Shown here: positions 1-7,499 of the stretch, piece by piece
Layout of the letters: each line of letters begins with the position of its first letter
Numbering within the stretch: the first letter of the stretch is position 1
NCBI GenBank assembly: GCA_964611755.1
Contig: CAZTBB010000008.1
Location: 1 to 58,575 of the forward strand
From: CAZTBB01 sp964611755
Lineage (GTDB): Bacteria > Pseudomonadota > Alphaproteobacteria > Micavibrionales > Micavibrionaceae
Direction of reading: 5' to 3'
Length of the DNA: 58,575 nucleotides
The notes under the pieces: model-generated
What the model was told of the DNA's origin: nothing
The model's input: only the letters and a program-made list of their open reading frames with translations
Databases searched by the model: none
Made by a program: the position numbers and the translations under genes

Positions 1-171
1 TCAATTGATTTCTGGTAACTGCGTGCCCTGCATCTGGGCGAAGGCCACCCGCGTTTAAAAAAAAACATGCGCGGGAGCGCATAGGGTTCAAGTCCCGTCA
101 CTCGCGCCATTTTCCCTCAATTGATTTCTGGTAACTGCGTGCCCTGCATCTGGGCGAAGGCCACCCGCGTT
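1..171. repeat. 55-bp perfect direct repeat (1-55 and 117-171)
   Basis: Bases 1-55 and 117-171 are identical; the copies diverge at the next base. The 61 bp between them hold a short A-run (near 57-65) and a tRNA-like 3' end (about 67-109). Read on the minus strand the repeat has an open frame of about 17 codons ending in TGA, but the second copy has an in-frame TAA just upstream, so this is at most a duplicated C-terminal gene fragment. A repeat unit starting exactly at base 1 suggests that the contig or window begins inside a repeated region. It could be a tandem tRNA-spacer duplication or an integration footprint. Confidence 0.8.
67..109 (+). tRNA. tRNA-like 3' fragment (variable-arm hairpin, T loop, CCA)
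   Basis: A 6-bp hairpin (67-72 with 77-82, GGGA loop) is followed by a T-loop-like GGGTTCAAGTCCC segment (84-96), then an acceptor-like strand ending in CCA at 107-109. The hairpin before the T arm resembles the long variable arm of a Leu, Ser or Tyr tRNA. No matching 5' acceptor strand, D arm or anticodon arm lies upstream: that space holds the A-run and the direct repeat. Only about 3 bp of the T stem pair well. I read it as a truncated tRNA 3' end, possibly an attachment-site remnant, not a functional tRNA. Confidence 0.35.
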
Positions 172-199
172 ATATCTTAAGGGATTCAATACGCATTAC

Positions 200-229
200 T
201 TGACATAGTGCGCGGATTGTTCTTTTATG
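200..229 (+). promoter_or_regulatory. probable sigma-70 promoter of the secreted ClpP-like gene
   Basis: A perfect -35 hexamer TTGACA lies at 200-205. Candidate -10 hexamers follow as TTTATG (224-229, 18-bp spacer) or TATGAA (226-231, 20-bp spacer). The start codon of the next gene is at 256. The -35 match is strong; the -10 element is mediocre. Confidence 0.45.
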
Positions 230-255
230 AAAACAATCGTGTGAAAGGGATAAAT

Positions 256-993
256 ATGTTGAAGCAAGTGCAGCACTTCTTTGCGGCCGCCGCCATGACT
301 ATTGGTCTGAGCGCATCCCAGCAACCCTCTCAAGCCCAAACACCCCCCAATTTAGATGTATCCGAAGGGGCGCAAACGATATCTGATCGCGTGATTTATA
401 TTACAGGCACGCTTGATCATAAGGCCGGCGATGAAATTTTAGAGCAGTTGGATGCGTTGAATGCCGAGAGCAATGAGCCCATCACGATACGGATAAATTC
501 GGCAGGCGGGCTTTCCAGTGTGGCCTCCGCGATTATTACATCTGTCCGGCGTGAGACGTTTCAAAGCCCAATCCGCACGGAATGTATCGGGAATACATCT
601 TCGGCGGCATCGGTTATATTAATATTGGCCGCGGATAGGGGGCAGCGCTATGCCTCAGAGCTTTGTAGGATCGCCATTCATCAGCCCGGACGTTCTATTC
701 AGGATGGTGAACTCGGTGAACTGCAGAACGCCATGTCGGGTGCGGAGTTGATATGGGAGGGGCGCGTCAAGGATCTTGCTGCGGCAACAGCACTTTCCGA
801 GGATCAACTGAGAGCTCTCCTGAGTGATGGGCAGGAGCTCTATCTATCAGCGGAAGAAGCCCAAAATATGGGATTGATTGAGCATATTATCCGCTTGCGA
901 TCATATGATGGCGATCAGGACATAGATACTTTACCTGCATCGGTGTGTGCACGCTTGTCATACCCGCATCCAAATCTATGCCCCGATGATTAA
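256..993 (+). CDS. Secreted ClpP/crotonase-fold serine protease-like protein
   Basis: A protein of about 245 residues. The ATG at 256 is preferred over the one at 208 because AAAGGGA precedes it and it opens a signal peptide (Lys, hydrophobic AAAAMTIGL core, then a likely cut near AQA/TPP). The mature part follows the ClpP plan: a PITIRINSAGG strand (ClpP has INSPGG), a CIGNTSSAAS segment matching ClpP CMGQAASMGA around the nucleophilic Ser, an IHQP motif with the catalytic His, and YLSAEEAQNMGLI near the end, matching ClpP FLSAPEAVEYGLV. The residue at the ClpP catalytic Asp appears to be Glu. Export and the missing Clp partner argue against cytosolic ClpP. Related periplasmic ClpP-fold proteins are known, but substrate and activity are unknown. 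It lies 121 bp before nuoA and need not be related to complex I. Confidence 0.75.
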   Translation: MLKQVQHFFAAAAMTIGLSASQQPSQAQTPPNLDVSEGAQTISDRVIYITGTLDHKAGDEILEQLDALNAESNEPITIRINSAGGLSSVASAIITSVRRETFQSPIRTECIGNTSSAASVILILAADRGQRYASELCRIAIHQPGRSIQDGELGELQNAMSGAELIWEGRVKDLAAATALSEDQLRALLSDGQELYLSAEEAQNMGLIEHIIRLRSYDGDQDIDTLPASVCARLSYPHPNLCPDD

Positions 994-1114
994 AATATTC
1001 GTTTTTCTGCATACAAGCCGATAAAAAGTAAAATCGCACCTTGGCCTGTGGGTTAAGGAGTGATAAAAATAATTCTGGTTTGTTTTTCAAAATCATGATG
1101 GGTATAACGCACAC

Positions 1115-1486
1115 ATGGCTTCACAAGAATTTTTATTGGAATATTTGCCGATTTTGATCTTCATAGGGATCGCATCTGTTGTCTCTGTGGCGATGATTGC
1201 TGGCTCGCTGCTTTTTGGGAAACAAAATCCGGACCCTGAGAAGAACTCGGCCTATGAATGTGGCTTTGATGCCTTCGCCGATACAAGCGGTAAGTTTGAT
1301 GTCCGCTTTTATCTTGTGTGTCTTCTATTCATTATTTTTGATTTGGAAATTGCCTTCCTTTTCCCATGGGCCATTACATTGGGTGAGATTGGTATGTTTG
1401 GTTTCTGGTCTATGGTTGTCTTCCTCGGTGTTCTAACCGTCGGATTTATATATGAATGGCAGAAAGGCGCCCTGGATTGGGAATAG
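1115..1486 (+). CDS. nuoA: NADH-quinone oxidoreductase subunit A
   Basis: Small membrane subunit of the proton-pumping NADH dehydrogenase (complex I), 123 residues, the usual NuoA size. Three hydrophobic helices are visible (about residues 8-30, 65-85, 90-112). The loop carries the family signature YECGFDAF with the conserved Cys, and the FDLEIAFLFPWA segment with acidic residues of the E-channel. It starts the nuo gene set. The 121-bp upstream gap has a weak promoter-like pair (TTGGCC, 17 bp, TAAAAA near 1041-1070). No strong Shine-Dalgarno sequence precedes the ATG. Confidence 0.96.
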   Translation: MASQEFLLEYLPILIFIGIASVVSVAMIAGSLLFGKQNPDPEKNSAYECGFDAFADTSGKFDVRFYLVCLLFIIFDLEIAFLFPWAITLGEIGMFGFWSMVVFLGVLTVGFIYEWQKGALDWE

Positions 1487-1505
1487 GATAGTATAAGGTT
1501 TAAGC

Positions 1506-2078
1506 ATGGCTGATAAGAAATTTGTACAGGCTCCAAATTATGATTTTACAACGACAACCCCGTTGCCTCCGGCGGTTGAGCAAGATGTTGTTCCTGCTGC
1601 CATTTCCAAAACTCTGGAAGAAAAGGGGTTTATCCTGACACAAGCCGACGCCCTGTTTGATTGGGCCCGTACGGGGTCGCTTTGGCCGATGACATTTGGG
1701 CTGGCCTGTTGCGCCGTTGAGATGATCCATGCCTATATGAGCCGCTATGACTTGGACCGTTTTGGAATGATCCCGCGCCCATCACCGCGTCAATCTGATG
1801 TGATGATTGTGGCCGGTACGCTCACTAATAAAATGGCACCTGCTTTGCGTAAAGTTTATGACCAAATGCCGGAGCCGCGCTGGGTTGTATCTATGGGCTC
1901 ATGCGCCAATGGCGGAGGTTATTATCACTACTCATACTCTGTTGTGCGCGGATGTGATCGTATTGTTCCGGTTGATATTTACGTGCCGGGTTGCCCGCCA
2001 ACAGCCGAGGCTCTTGTTTACGGTTTGCTTCAATTGCAAAAGAAAATCCAACGGGAGGACACACGCATTGCCCGCTGA
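1506..2078 (+). CDS. nuoB: NADH-quinone oxidoreductase subunit B
   Basis: NuoB/PSST subunit (190 residues) in the connecting arm of complex I. It holds the terminal [4Fe-4S] cluster N2 that passes electrons to quinone. Ligands are visible as the tandem Cys in GLACCAVEM, a Cys in MGSCANGGG and a Cys in YVPGCPPTAE. The arginine-rich PRPSPRQSD segment is typical. It sits 19 bp after nuoA. Its 3' end overlaps nuoC by 11 bp, so translation of the two is probably coupled. Confidence 0.97.
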   Translation: MADKKFVQAPNYDFTTTTPLPPAVEQDVVPAAISKTLEEKGFILTQADALFDWARTGSLWPMTFGLACCAVEMIHAYMSRYDLDRFGMIPRPSPRQSDVMIVAGTLTNKMAPALRKVYDQMPEPRWVVSMGSCANGGGYYHYSYSVVRGCDRIVPVDIYVPGCPPTAEALVYGLLQLQKKIQREDTRIAR

Positions 2079-2724
2079 TGCTTTAAAAGATCTTGCCGAT
2101 TATATCGAGGAAAAGCTCGAAGATCATGTTGAAGGGTATCACTTCGCAAAAAATGAGCTTGTTTTGGTTGGAAAAACCGCATCACTGGAAAAAATTCTGA
2201 ATTTCCTGCGTGATGACAAGGAATGCAAATTCGAACAGCTCATGGATATTACGGCGGCGGATTTTCCCGACCGTCCTGCTCGGTTTGAGGTTGTTTACAA
2301 TTTTTTATCGGTAAAACAAAACCAACGTATCCGCCTAAAGCTGAATGTTAAGGACGATGAGCTTGTTCCATCGGCCAGTGCTGTGTTCAAGGGAGCTGTA
2401 TGGTTTGAGCGTGAGGTATGGGATATGTACGGCATCCCATTTGAGGGCAATGAAGATTTGCGCCGCATCTTGACCGATTACGGTTTCCAGGGCCACCCGC
2501 TGCGCAAGGACTTTCCTCTGACGGGGTATGTTGAGCTGCGCTATGATGAAGAGCTTAAGCGTGTTGTCTATGAACCTGTAAAGCTCAATCAGGATTTCCG
2601 CAGCTTTGATACACTCTCCCCGTGGGAGGGCATGACCGATATGCAATTGCCCGGTGATGAAAAGGCGATGAGCCCAAAGCACGGCTGGGTTGATCCTAAG
2701 AAAAACAAGGAGGCAGAGGGGTAG
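2068..2724 (+). CDS. nuoC: NADH-quinone oxidoreductase subunit C
   Basis: 30-kDa subunit of the complex I hydrophilic arm; 218 residues from the chosen start. The frame is open much further upstream inside nuoB, but the family N-terminus begins around 2068. There a TTG is preceded by GGGAGG (2053-2058) at good spacing and no in-frame ATG is near, so I assign a TTG start overlapping nuoB by 11 bp. The family signature is clear: the WFEREVWDMYGI motif (about residues 112-123), then RRILTDYGFQGHPLRKDFPL. The last part interacts with NuoD, the next gene. Confidence 0.93.
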   Translation: MPADALKDLADYIEEKLEDHVEGYHFAKNELVLVGKTASLEKILNFLRDDKECKFEQLMDITAADFPDRPARFEVVYNFLSVKQNQRIRLKLNVKDDELVPSASAVFKGAVWFEREVWDMYGIPFEGNEDLRRILTDYGFQGHPLRKDFPLTGYVELRYDEELKRVVYEPVKLNQDFRSFDTLSPWEGMTDMQLPGDEKAMSPKHGWVDPKKNKEAEG

Positions 2725-2726
2725 TC

Positions 2727-3947
2727 ATGTCTCTGGCAAAAGAAAAAGAAGTTCGCGACGTCGATATCTCTGATACAACACAGATAAAGCCGTTCACAAT
2801 GAATTTCGGGCCACAGCACCCGGCCGCACATGGTGTTTTGCGCCTGGTGCTGGAAATGGAAGGTGAGATTGTAGAGCGGGCAGACCCGCATATTGGTCTG
2901 CTTCATCGCGGTACAGAAAAGCTAATCGAGCATAAAACCTATGTGCAGGCTGTGCCGTATTTCGATCGTTTGGATTATGTGGCGCCGATGAACCAAGAGC
3001 ACGCCTTTGCTTTGGCAACAGAAAAGTTGCTGGGCATTACCGCACCGCGCCGTGCTCAATATATCCGCGTCCTATTCTGTGAGCTTGGCCGTATTATCAA
3101 CCATATTTTGAACCTCACCACATTTGCCTTGGATGTGGGCGCTTTGACGCCTGCTCTATGGGGGTTTGAGGAGCGTGAAAAGGGCATGGAGTTTTATGAC
3201 CGTGTCTGCGGAGCGCGCCTGCACTCCAATTATTTCCGCCCGGGTGGCGTTCATCAGGACATGCCGGCAGGGTTGGCTGATGATATGTATGAATGGTGCG
3301 AGAAACTACCTGAATTTATGGATGATCTGCAAACATTGTTGACGGATAACCGTATCTTTAAACAACGCACCGTTGATATTGGAACTGTTACAAAAGAAGA
3401 GGCGCTGAATTGGGGCTTTAGCGGGCCGATGTTGCGCGGCTCCGGCGTGGCTTGGGATCTGCGCAAGTCGCAGCCCTATGATGTTTATGATGAGATGGAT
3501 TTTGATATCCCAATCGGTAAAACAGGTGATTGCTATGCCCGTTACTTGGTGCGCGTAGAAGAGATATACCAATCGCTTAAAATTATGAAGCAGGCGATTG
3601 AGAATATGCCTGATGGACCGATTAAGATGAATGATTTTAAAGTTTCGCCGCCATCACGCGCCGAGATGAAATCATCGATGGAAGCGATGATTCACCATTT
3701 CAAGCTTTATACGGAAGGCTATCACGTACCTGCCGGCGAGACCTATAGCGTTGTTGAAGCGCCGAAAGGCGAGTTTGGGGTGTATCTGGTATCTGATGGC
3801 ACCAATAAGCCATATCGCTGTCATATTCGTGCTCCCGGCTTTGCACATTTGCAGGGATTGGACTTTATGAGTAAAGGTCATATGTTGGCGGATGCTGTTT
3901 CGATTATTGGCTCGTTGGATATTGTGTTCGGTGAGATTGATCGCTAG
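2727..3947 (+). CDS. nuoD: NADH-quinone oxidoreductase subunit D
   Basis: 49-kDa subunit (406 residues), related to the large subunit of NiFe hydrogenases, forming the quinone pocket with NuoB. The sequence shows FGPQHPAAHGVLR near the N-terminus (the conserved HPAAHG loop carries the quinone-contacting His), GLLHRGTEKL, a YFDRLDYVAPM segment with the conserved Tyr, and the C-terminal DIVFGEIDR ending usual for NuoD. It starts two bases after the nuoC stop; AGGGG in the nuoC end can act as the ribosome site. Confidence 0.97.
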   Translation: MSLAKEKEVRDVDISDTTQIKPFTMNFGPQHPAAHGVLRLVLEMEGEIVERADPHIGLLHRGTEKLIEHKTYVQAVPYFDRLDYVAPMNQEHAFALATEKLLGITAPRRAQYIRVLFCELGRIINHILNLTTFALDVGALTPALWGFEEREKGMEFYDRVCGARLHSNYFRPGGVHQDMPAGLADDMYEWCEKLPEFMDDLQTLLTDNRIFKQRTVDIGTVTKEEALNWGFSGPMLRGSGVAWDLRKSQPYDVYDEMDFDIPIGKTGDCYARYLVRVEEIYQSLKIMKQAIENMPDGPIKMNDFKVSPPSRAEMKSSMEAMIHHFKLYTEGYHVPAGETYSVVEAPKGEFGVYLVSDGTNKPYRCHIRAPGFAHLQGLDFMSKGHMLADAVSIIGSLDIVFGEIDR

Positions 3948-3976
3948 GAATTGTGTTGAATTAGAAGTTTAGAAAA

Positions 3977-4636
3977 ATGAAAAAACCATTTGATTTAAAA
4001 GCCGATTATCAGCCTGAGAGCTTTGCATTTACAGCGAAGTATCAAAAGGCTATCAAAGATGTTCTGAGCCGCTATCCGGAGGGGCGTCAACAAAGTGGAG
4101 TCATGCCGCTTCTGGATCTGGCACAGCGTCAGGTCGCAGAAGAGGGCGCGAAGGCCAATCCTCCCTATGGCGGGTGGATTTCCCGTGCGGCCATGGATGT
4201 CATTGCTGATATGCTTGGTATGGCTCCTGTAAAGGTCTATGAGGTGGCTAGCTTCTATTCGATGTATAACCTTGCCCCTGTTGGAAAATATCTGGTGCAG
4301 ATCTGTACAACAACACCGTGCTGGCTTTGTGGTTCTGATGATGTTGTCAAAACATGTAAGGATGAACTCGGCATCGGCATGGGTGAGACGACCAAGGATG
4401 GTAAGTTTACGATCATGGAGGTGGAATGTCTTGGGGCTTGTGTCAATGCGCCGATGGTACAGATCAATGATGATTACTATGAAGACCTTACATCCGAAAC
4501 AATGAAAGAAATACTGGGTCTCCTTTCCGAGGATATGAAGCCAAATATAGGATCACAAAAAGGGCGTAAAGCCTCAATGGCGATTACGGGGCCAACAACA
4601 CTCGAAGCGGAAGCCAAGAAAGCAAAGGTGGCCTAA
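3977..4636 (+). CDS. nuoE: NADH-quinone oxidoreductase subunit E
   Basis: 24-kDa thioredoxin-like subunit (219 residues) of the NADH dehydrogenase module, carrying the [2Fe-2S] cluster N1a. The ligands are visible as Cys in CTTTPCWLCG and in ECLGACVNAP. A Lys/Ala-rich tail of about 50 residues follows the fold, as in alphaproteobacterial and mitochondrial relatives. The stop codon abuts the nuoF start codon. Confidence 0.96.
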   Translation: MKKPFDLKADYQPESFAFTAKYQKAIKDVLSRYPEGRQQSGVMPLLDLAQRQVAEEGAKANPPYGGWISRAAMDVIADMLGMAPVKVYEVASFYSMYNLAPVGKYLVQICTTTPCWLCGSDDVVKTCKDELGIGMGETTKDGKFTIMEVECLGACVNAPMVQINDDYYEDLTSETMKEILGLLSEDMKPNIGSQKGRKASMAITGPTTLEAEAKKAKVA

Positions 4637-5920
4637 ATGTTACAGGATCAGGATCGTATTTTTACCAATATTTATGGCTGGCAATCACATGCATTGAAGG
4701 ACGCCAAGAAGCGTGGTGATTGGGATAATACGAAGGCTATTATTAAAAAAGGCCGTGATTTCATTATTGAAGAAATGAAAAAATCAGGTCTGCGTGGCCG
4801 CGGCGGTGCGGGCTTTCCGACTGGTTTAAAATGGTCGTTCATGCCAAAGCAATCTGATGGCCGTCCGCATTATCTGGTAATTAATGCCGATGAATCGGAG
4901 CCCGGCACATGTAAAGACCGTGATATTTTGCGCCATGAACCGCACAAGCTTCTGGAAGGAGCTTTGATCGCGGGTTTTGCGATGGGCGCGCATGCGGCAT
5001 ATATTTATATCCGTGGTGAGTTCTATAATGAAAGCTCCGAGCTATGGCAGGCTATTCATGAGGCCTATGATGCCGGTCTGCTTGGAAAGAATGCAGCCGG
5101 TTCCGGTTGGGACTTTGATGTGTATGTCCATCGCGGTGCAGGGGCCTATATTTGCGGGGAAGAAACGGCACTGATCGAATCGATCGAAGGCAAGAAGGGC
5201 CAGCCGCGTAACAAACCCCCATTCCCGGCTATGGCGGGGCTCTATTCATGCCCGACAACAGTGAATAACGTAGAAACCATTGCGGTTGCGCCATCAATCA
5301 TGCGTCGTGGCGGTGATTGGTTTGCTGGTATGGGCTTGAATGAGAAGAATGCCGGTACAAAGTTGTTCTGTATTTCTGGTCATGTGAATCAGCCCTGCAA
5401 CGTTGAAGAAGAGATGGGGGTTTCCCTCAAAGAACTCATTGAGCGCCATGCGGGCGGTGTGCGCGGCGGATGGGATAATCTGCTAGCGGTCATTCCAGGC
5501 GGGTCATCTACGCCGCTTTTGCCAAAAGATGTCTGTGACAGTGTCAATATGGATTTTGACTCCTTGCGTGAGGCGGGAAGCGGCCTTGGGACAGCGGGCG
5601 TGATCGTCATGGATAAATCAACCGATATTATCTATGCAATTGCGCGTCTATCGTATTTCTACAAGCATGAAAGTTGTGGTCAATGTACGCCATGCCGTGA
5701 GGGAACTGGCTGGCTCTGGCGCATTATGATGCGCATGGTTAAGGGCGATGCCACAATCGAAGAGATTGATATGCTCTGGGATGTCACCAAGGAAATTGAA
5801 GGCCATACGATTTGTGCGCATGGGGATGCCTCTGCCTGGCCTATTCAAGGATTGATCCGTCATTTCCGCCCGGAAATGGAAGCGCGCATTAACGCATATC
5901 GTAAACAAGCGGCTGCTTAA
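4637..5920 (+). CDS. nuoF: NADH-quinone oxidoreductase subunit F
   Basis: 51-kDa NADH- and FMN-binding subunit (427 residues), the entry point of electrons into complex I. Visible are the NADH-binding GLRGRGGAGFPTGLKW, the FMN-binding INADESEPGTCKDRDI, GAGAYICGEETALI, and the [4Fe-4S] N3 ligands CGQCTPCREGTGW with a fourth Cys in HTICAHGDA. It directly follows the nuoE stop. The expected neighbour nuoG is not next: an inverted block lies between (5931-10412), and nuoF ends only 10 bp from the convergent unknown gene. Confidence 0.97.
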   Translation: MLQDQDRIFTNIYGWQSHALKDAKKRGDWDNTKAIIKKGRDFIIEEMKKSGLRGRGGAGFPTGLKWSFMPKQSDGRPHYLVINADESEPGTCKDRDILRHEPHKLLEGALIAGFAMGAHAAYIYIRGEFYNESSELWQAIHEAYDAGLLGKNAAGSGWDFDVYVHRGAGAYICGEETALIESIEGKKGQPRNKPPFPAMAGLYSCPTTVNNVETIAVAPSIMRRGGDWFAGMGLNEKNAGTKLFCISGHVNQPCNVEEEMGVSLKELIERHAGGVRGGWDNLLAVIPGGSSTPLLPKDVCDSVNMDFDSLREAGSGLGTAGVIVMDKSTDIIYAIARLSYFYKHESCGQCTPCREGTGWLWRIMMRMVKGDATIEEIDMLWDVTKEIEGHTICAHGDASAWPIQGLIRHFRPEMEARINAYRKQAAA

Positions 5921-5930
5921 TATTTAAAGC

Positions 5931-6605
5931 CTAAGCTGGTCCGGTAGGGTCATGGTCCATAGAGAGACCATCGGCGGTATTTGGGCCGCTTAGCCCCGGA
6001 ATTTTATATTCCTTGTTCACATATTCCTGCCCATCGGGCTTTTTAACGATGGCCCATTCGCCGGATGAGAGTTTCTGGAAACGCATTAATCCGTTTATCA
6101 GGCGAGTGAAATGCGCTGCATCGCCTGAAAGAGACTCAATCGCGCCTTTTTGGCGTTCAGGATCCATGCTGGTTAGGGCAGGGATTGATAAGAGAGATAC
6201 GAGTACAGAAAAGGACAAGAGCCACGCATAGTATTCCTTCGTTTCATCAATCGCTAACCTATGTTTTTTCAAGCTATTGAAAACATCTTGATCCGATGGA
6301 AACTTATCAATGCAGAGATCCTTTAACTTTTCATCGCTGATGAGGAGGTTCTCGGCATTATCAAACATGTTCATGATGTATTTTTCTACAAAATATCGAA
6401 GAACAAGATAATCCTTGGCGTTATCAAAGCTGACATCAAGCATACTTGATAACATTTCAGCAGGTGTCTCACTCATGAGCGCTGACGGTGCCAGGGCAGC
6501 TAAACTGGCTGTGGCTTCGTTGGAATTAAACGTCGCCGAGAGCCTGCTTTTTTCAATATCATCACCCATCAGAGTGATATAGCGTTTTTCTTTGCGTGTA
6601 ATCAT
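5931..6605 (-). CDS. Hypothetical protein, 224 residues, one hydrophobic segment
   Basis: Not recognised. The product is mostly polar and predicted helical by eye, with one hydrophobic stretch (YYAWLLSFSVLVSLLSIPAL, about residues 124-143) that could be a membrane segment or buried helix, and an Asp/Pro/Gly-rich C-terminus. The start is uncertain: ATG at 6605 or at 6569 (residue 13), neither with a strong ribosome site. It is convergent with nuoF (10-bp gap) and lies 71 bp downstream of purQ in the same direction, so it could be read through from purL-purQ. I see nothing that links it to purine synthesis or respiration. Confidence 0.6.
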   Translation of the reverse strand: MITRKEKRYITLMGDDIEKSRLSATFNSNEATASLAALAPSALMSETPAEMLSSMLDVSFDNAKDYLVLRYFVEKYIMNMFDNAENLLISDEKLKDLCIDKFPSDQDVFNSLKKHRLAIDETKEYYAWLLSFSVLVSLLSIPALTSMDPERQKGAIESLSGDAAHFTRLINGLMRFQKLSSGEWAIVKKPDGQEYVNKEYKIPGLSGPNTADGLSMDHDPTGPA

Positions 6606-6676
6606 GATTTACCCGAGTGATTTTTATACAGGGTAGTCATAATAATGGGGGTGGTTTATGTCAAGAAAACTCTGCT

Positions 6677-7498
6677 TTAGGCACTTTTCTTGAGGGCAAT
6701 ACCAAAATGTGCGGCGGCATTTTCAAACAAAGCCATACCATCGGCGCGTTCGGGCAATGCGCTACCATCACGAAGTGCGGCGTCTTTAAGCTCGGCATAA
6801 TCATCGCGCTGCCATGTGAACATGCCGCGCTCCGGGTGTGGCATCATGGCCAGAACCTTCCCGCTTTCATCGCTTATGGCTGCGATATCCGCAACTGCGC
6901 CATTGGGGTTGAACGGGAATTCTCCCTTGGCGGCGCTGCCATCCGGTTTCACATAGGTGGCGGCAATTTGGCCTTTATTCTGGAGCTGTGCCAGTGTGTC
7001 ATCATCCATCATAAAGCGTCCTTCACCATGCGCCACAGGAATGTGCATGCTTGATACATTCTTGAGCCAAGGCGAGGCGCTCTCAACTTTAAGATCAATC
7101 CATCGACATTGATAACGCGCACTTAGATTATGCGTCACAGCGACAAGGCGCTGCCCGTAATTTTCATCAAAAGCAGGAACCAGCCCTAAATTGGCCAAAA
7201 TCTGACAGCCATTGCAGATCCCAATGGTTAGGGTATCGCGGCTCACGAATGCCTCCAGAGCGTCCCACAAAGATAGGCGCATCTTTTGGGCAAAGGCATT
7301 GCCCGAGCCTGTATCATCACCATAAGAGAAGCCACCTGGAATAGCTAGAATTTCAACTTTATCTAATGCTTTAGGAGTTTCAATAAGGTCATTGATATGC
7401 ATAATGTTTCCATCAATGCCATTAACCCCAAATGCGTGAAGTGTTTCCTCTTCACAATTCAGGCCATATCCGCTGAGAACTAAAACTTTTGCGCTCAT
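6677..7498 (-). CDS. purQ: Phosphoribosylformylglycinamidine synthase glutaminase subunit
   Basis: Class I glutamine amidotransferase subunit that supplies ammonia to PurL in step four of purine synthesis (FGAR to FGAM). It has 273 residues, longer than the usual ~225 for stand-alone PurQ. The nucleophile Cys95 sits in GICNGCQ, and the His221/Glu223 pair in MPHPERGMF. The N-terminus (LVLSGYGLNCEEET) has the PurQ beta-strand and loop in a variant form. It lies one base downstream of purL on the same strand, so they form a two-gene unit. Confidence 0.95.
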   Translation of the reverse strand: MSAKVLVLSGYGLNCEEETLHAFGVNGIDGNIMHINDLIETPKALDKVEILAIPGGFSYGDDTGSGNAFAQKMRLSLWDALEAFVSRDTLTIGICNGCQILANLGLVPAFDENYGQRLVAVTHNLSARYQCRWIDLKVESASPWLKNVSSMHIPVAHGEGRFMMDDDTLAQLQNKGQIAATYVKPDGSAAKGEFPFNPNGAVADIAAISDESGKVLAMMPHPERGMFTWQRDDYAELKDAALRDGSALPERADGMALFENAAAHFGIALKKSA

Positions 7499-7499
7499 T

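Noticed and set aside
1..171. CRISPR-like repeat
   Set aside because: Only two copies, repeat length 55 bp, and the spacer holds a tRNA-like 3' end; no cas genes in the window.
887..1114. 75-codon minus-strand frame before nuoA
   Set aside because: It overlaps the end of the ClpP-like gene, has no family-like features and no ribosome site; it is a shadow frame.
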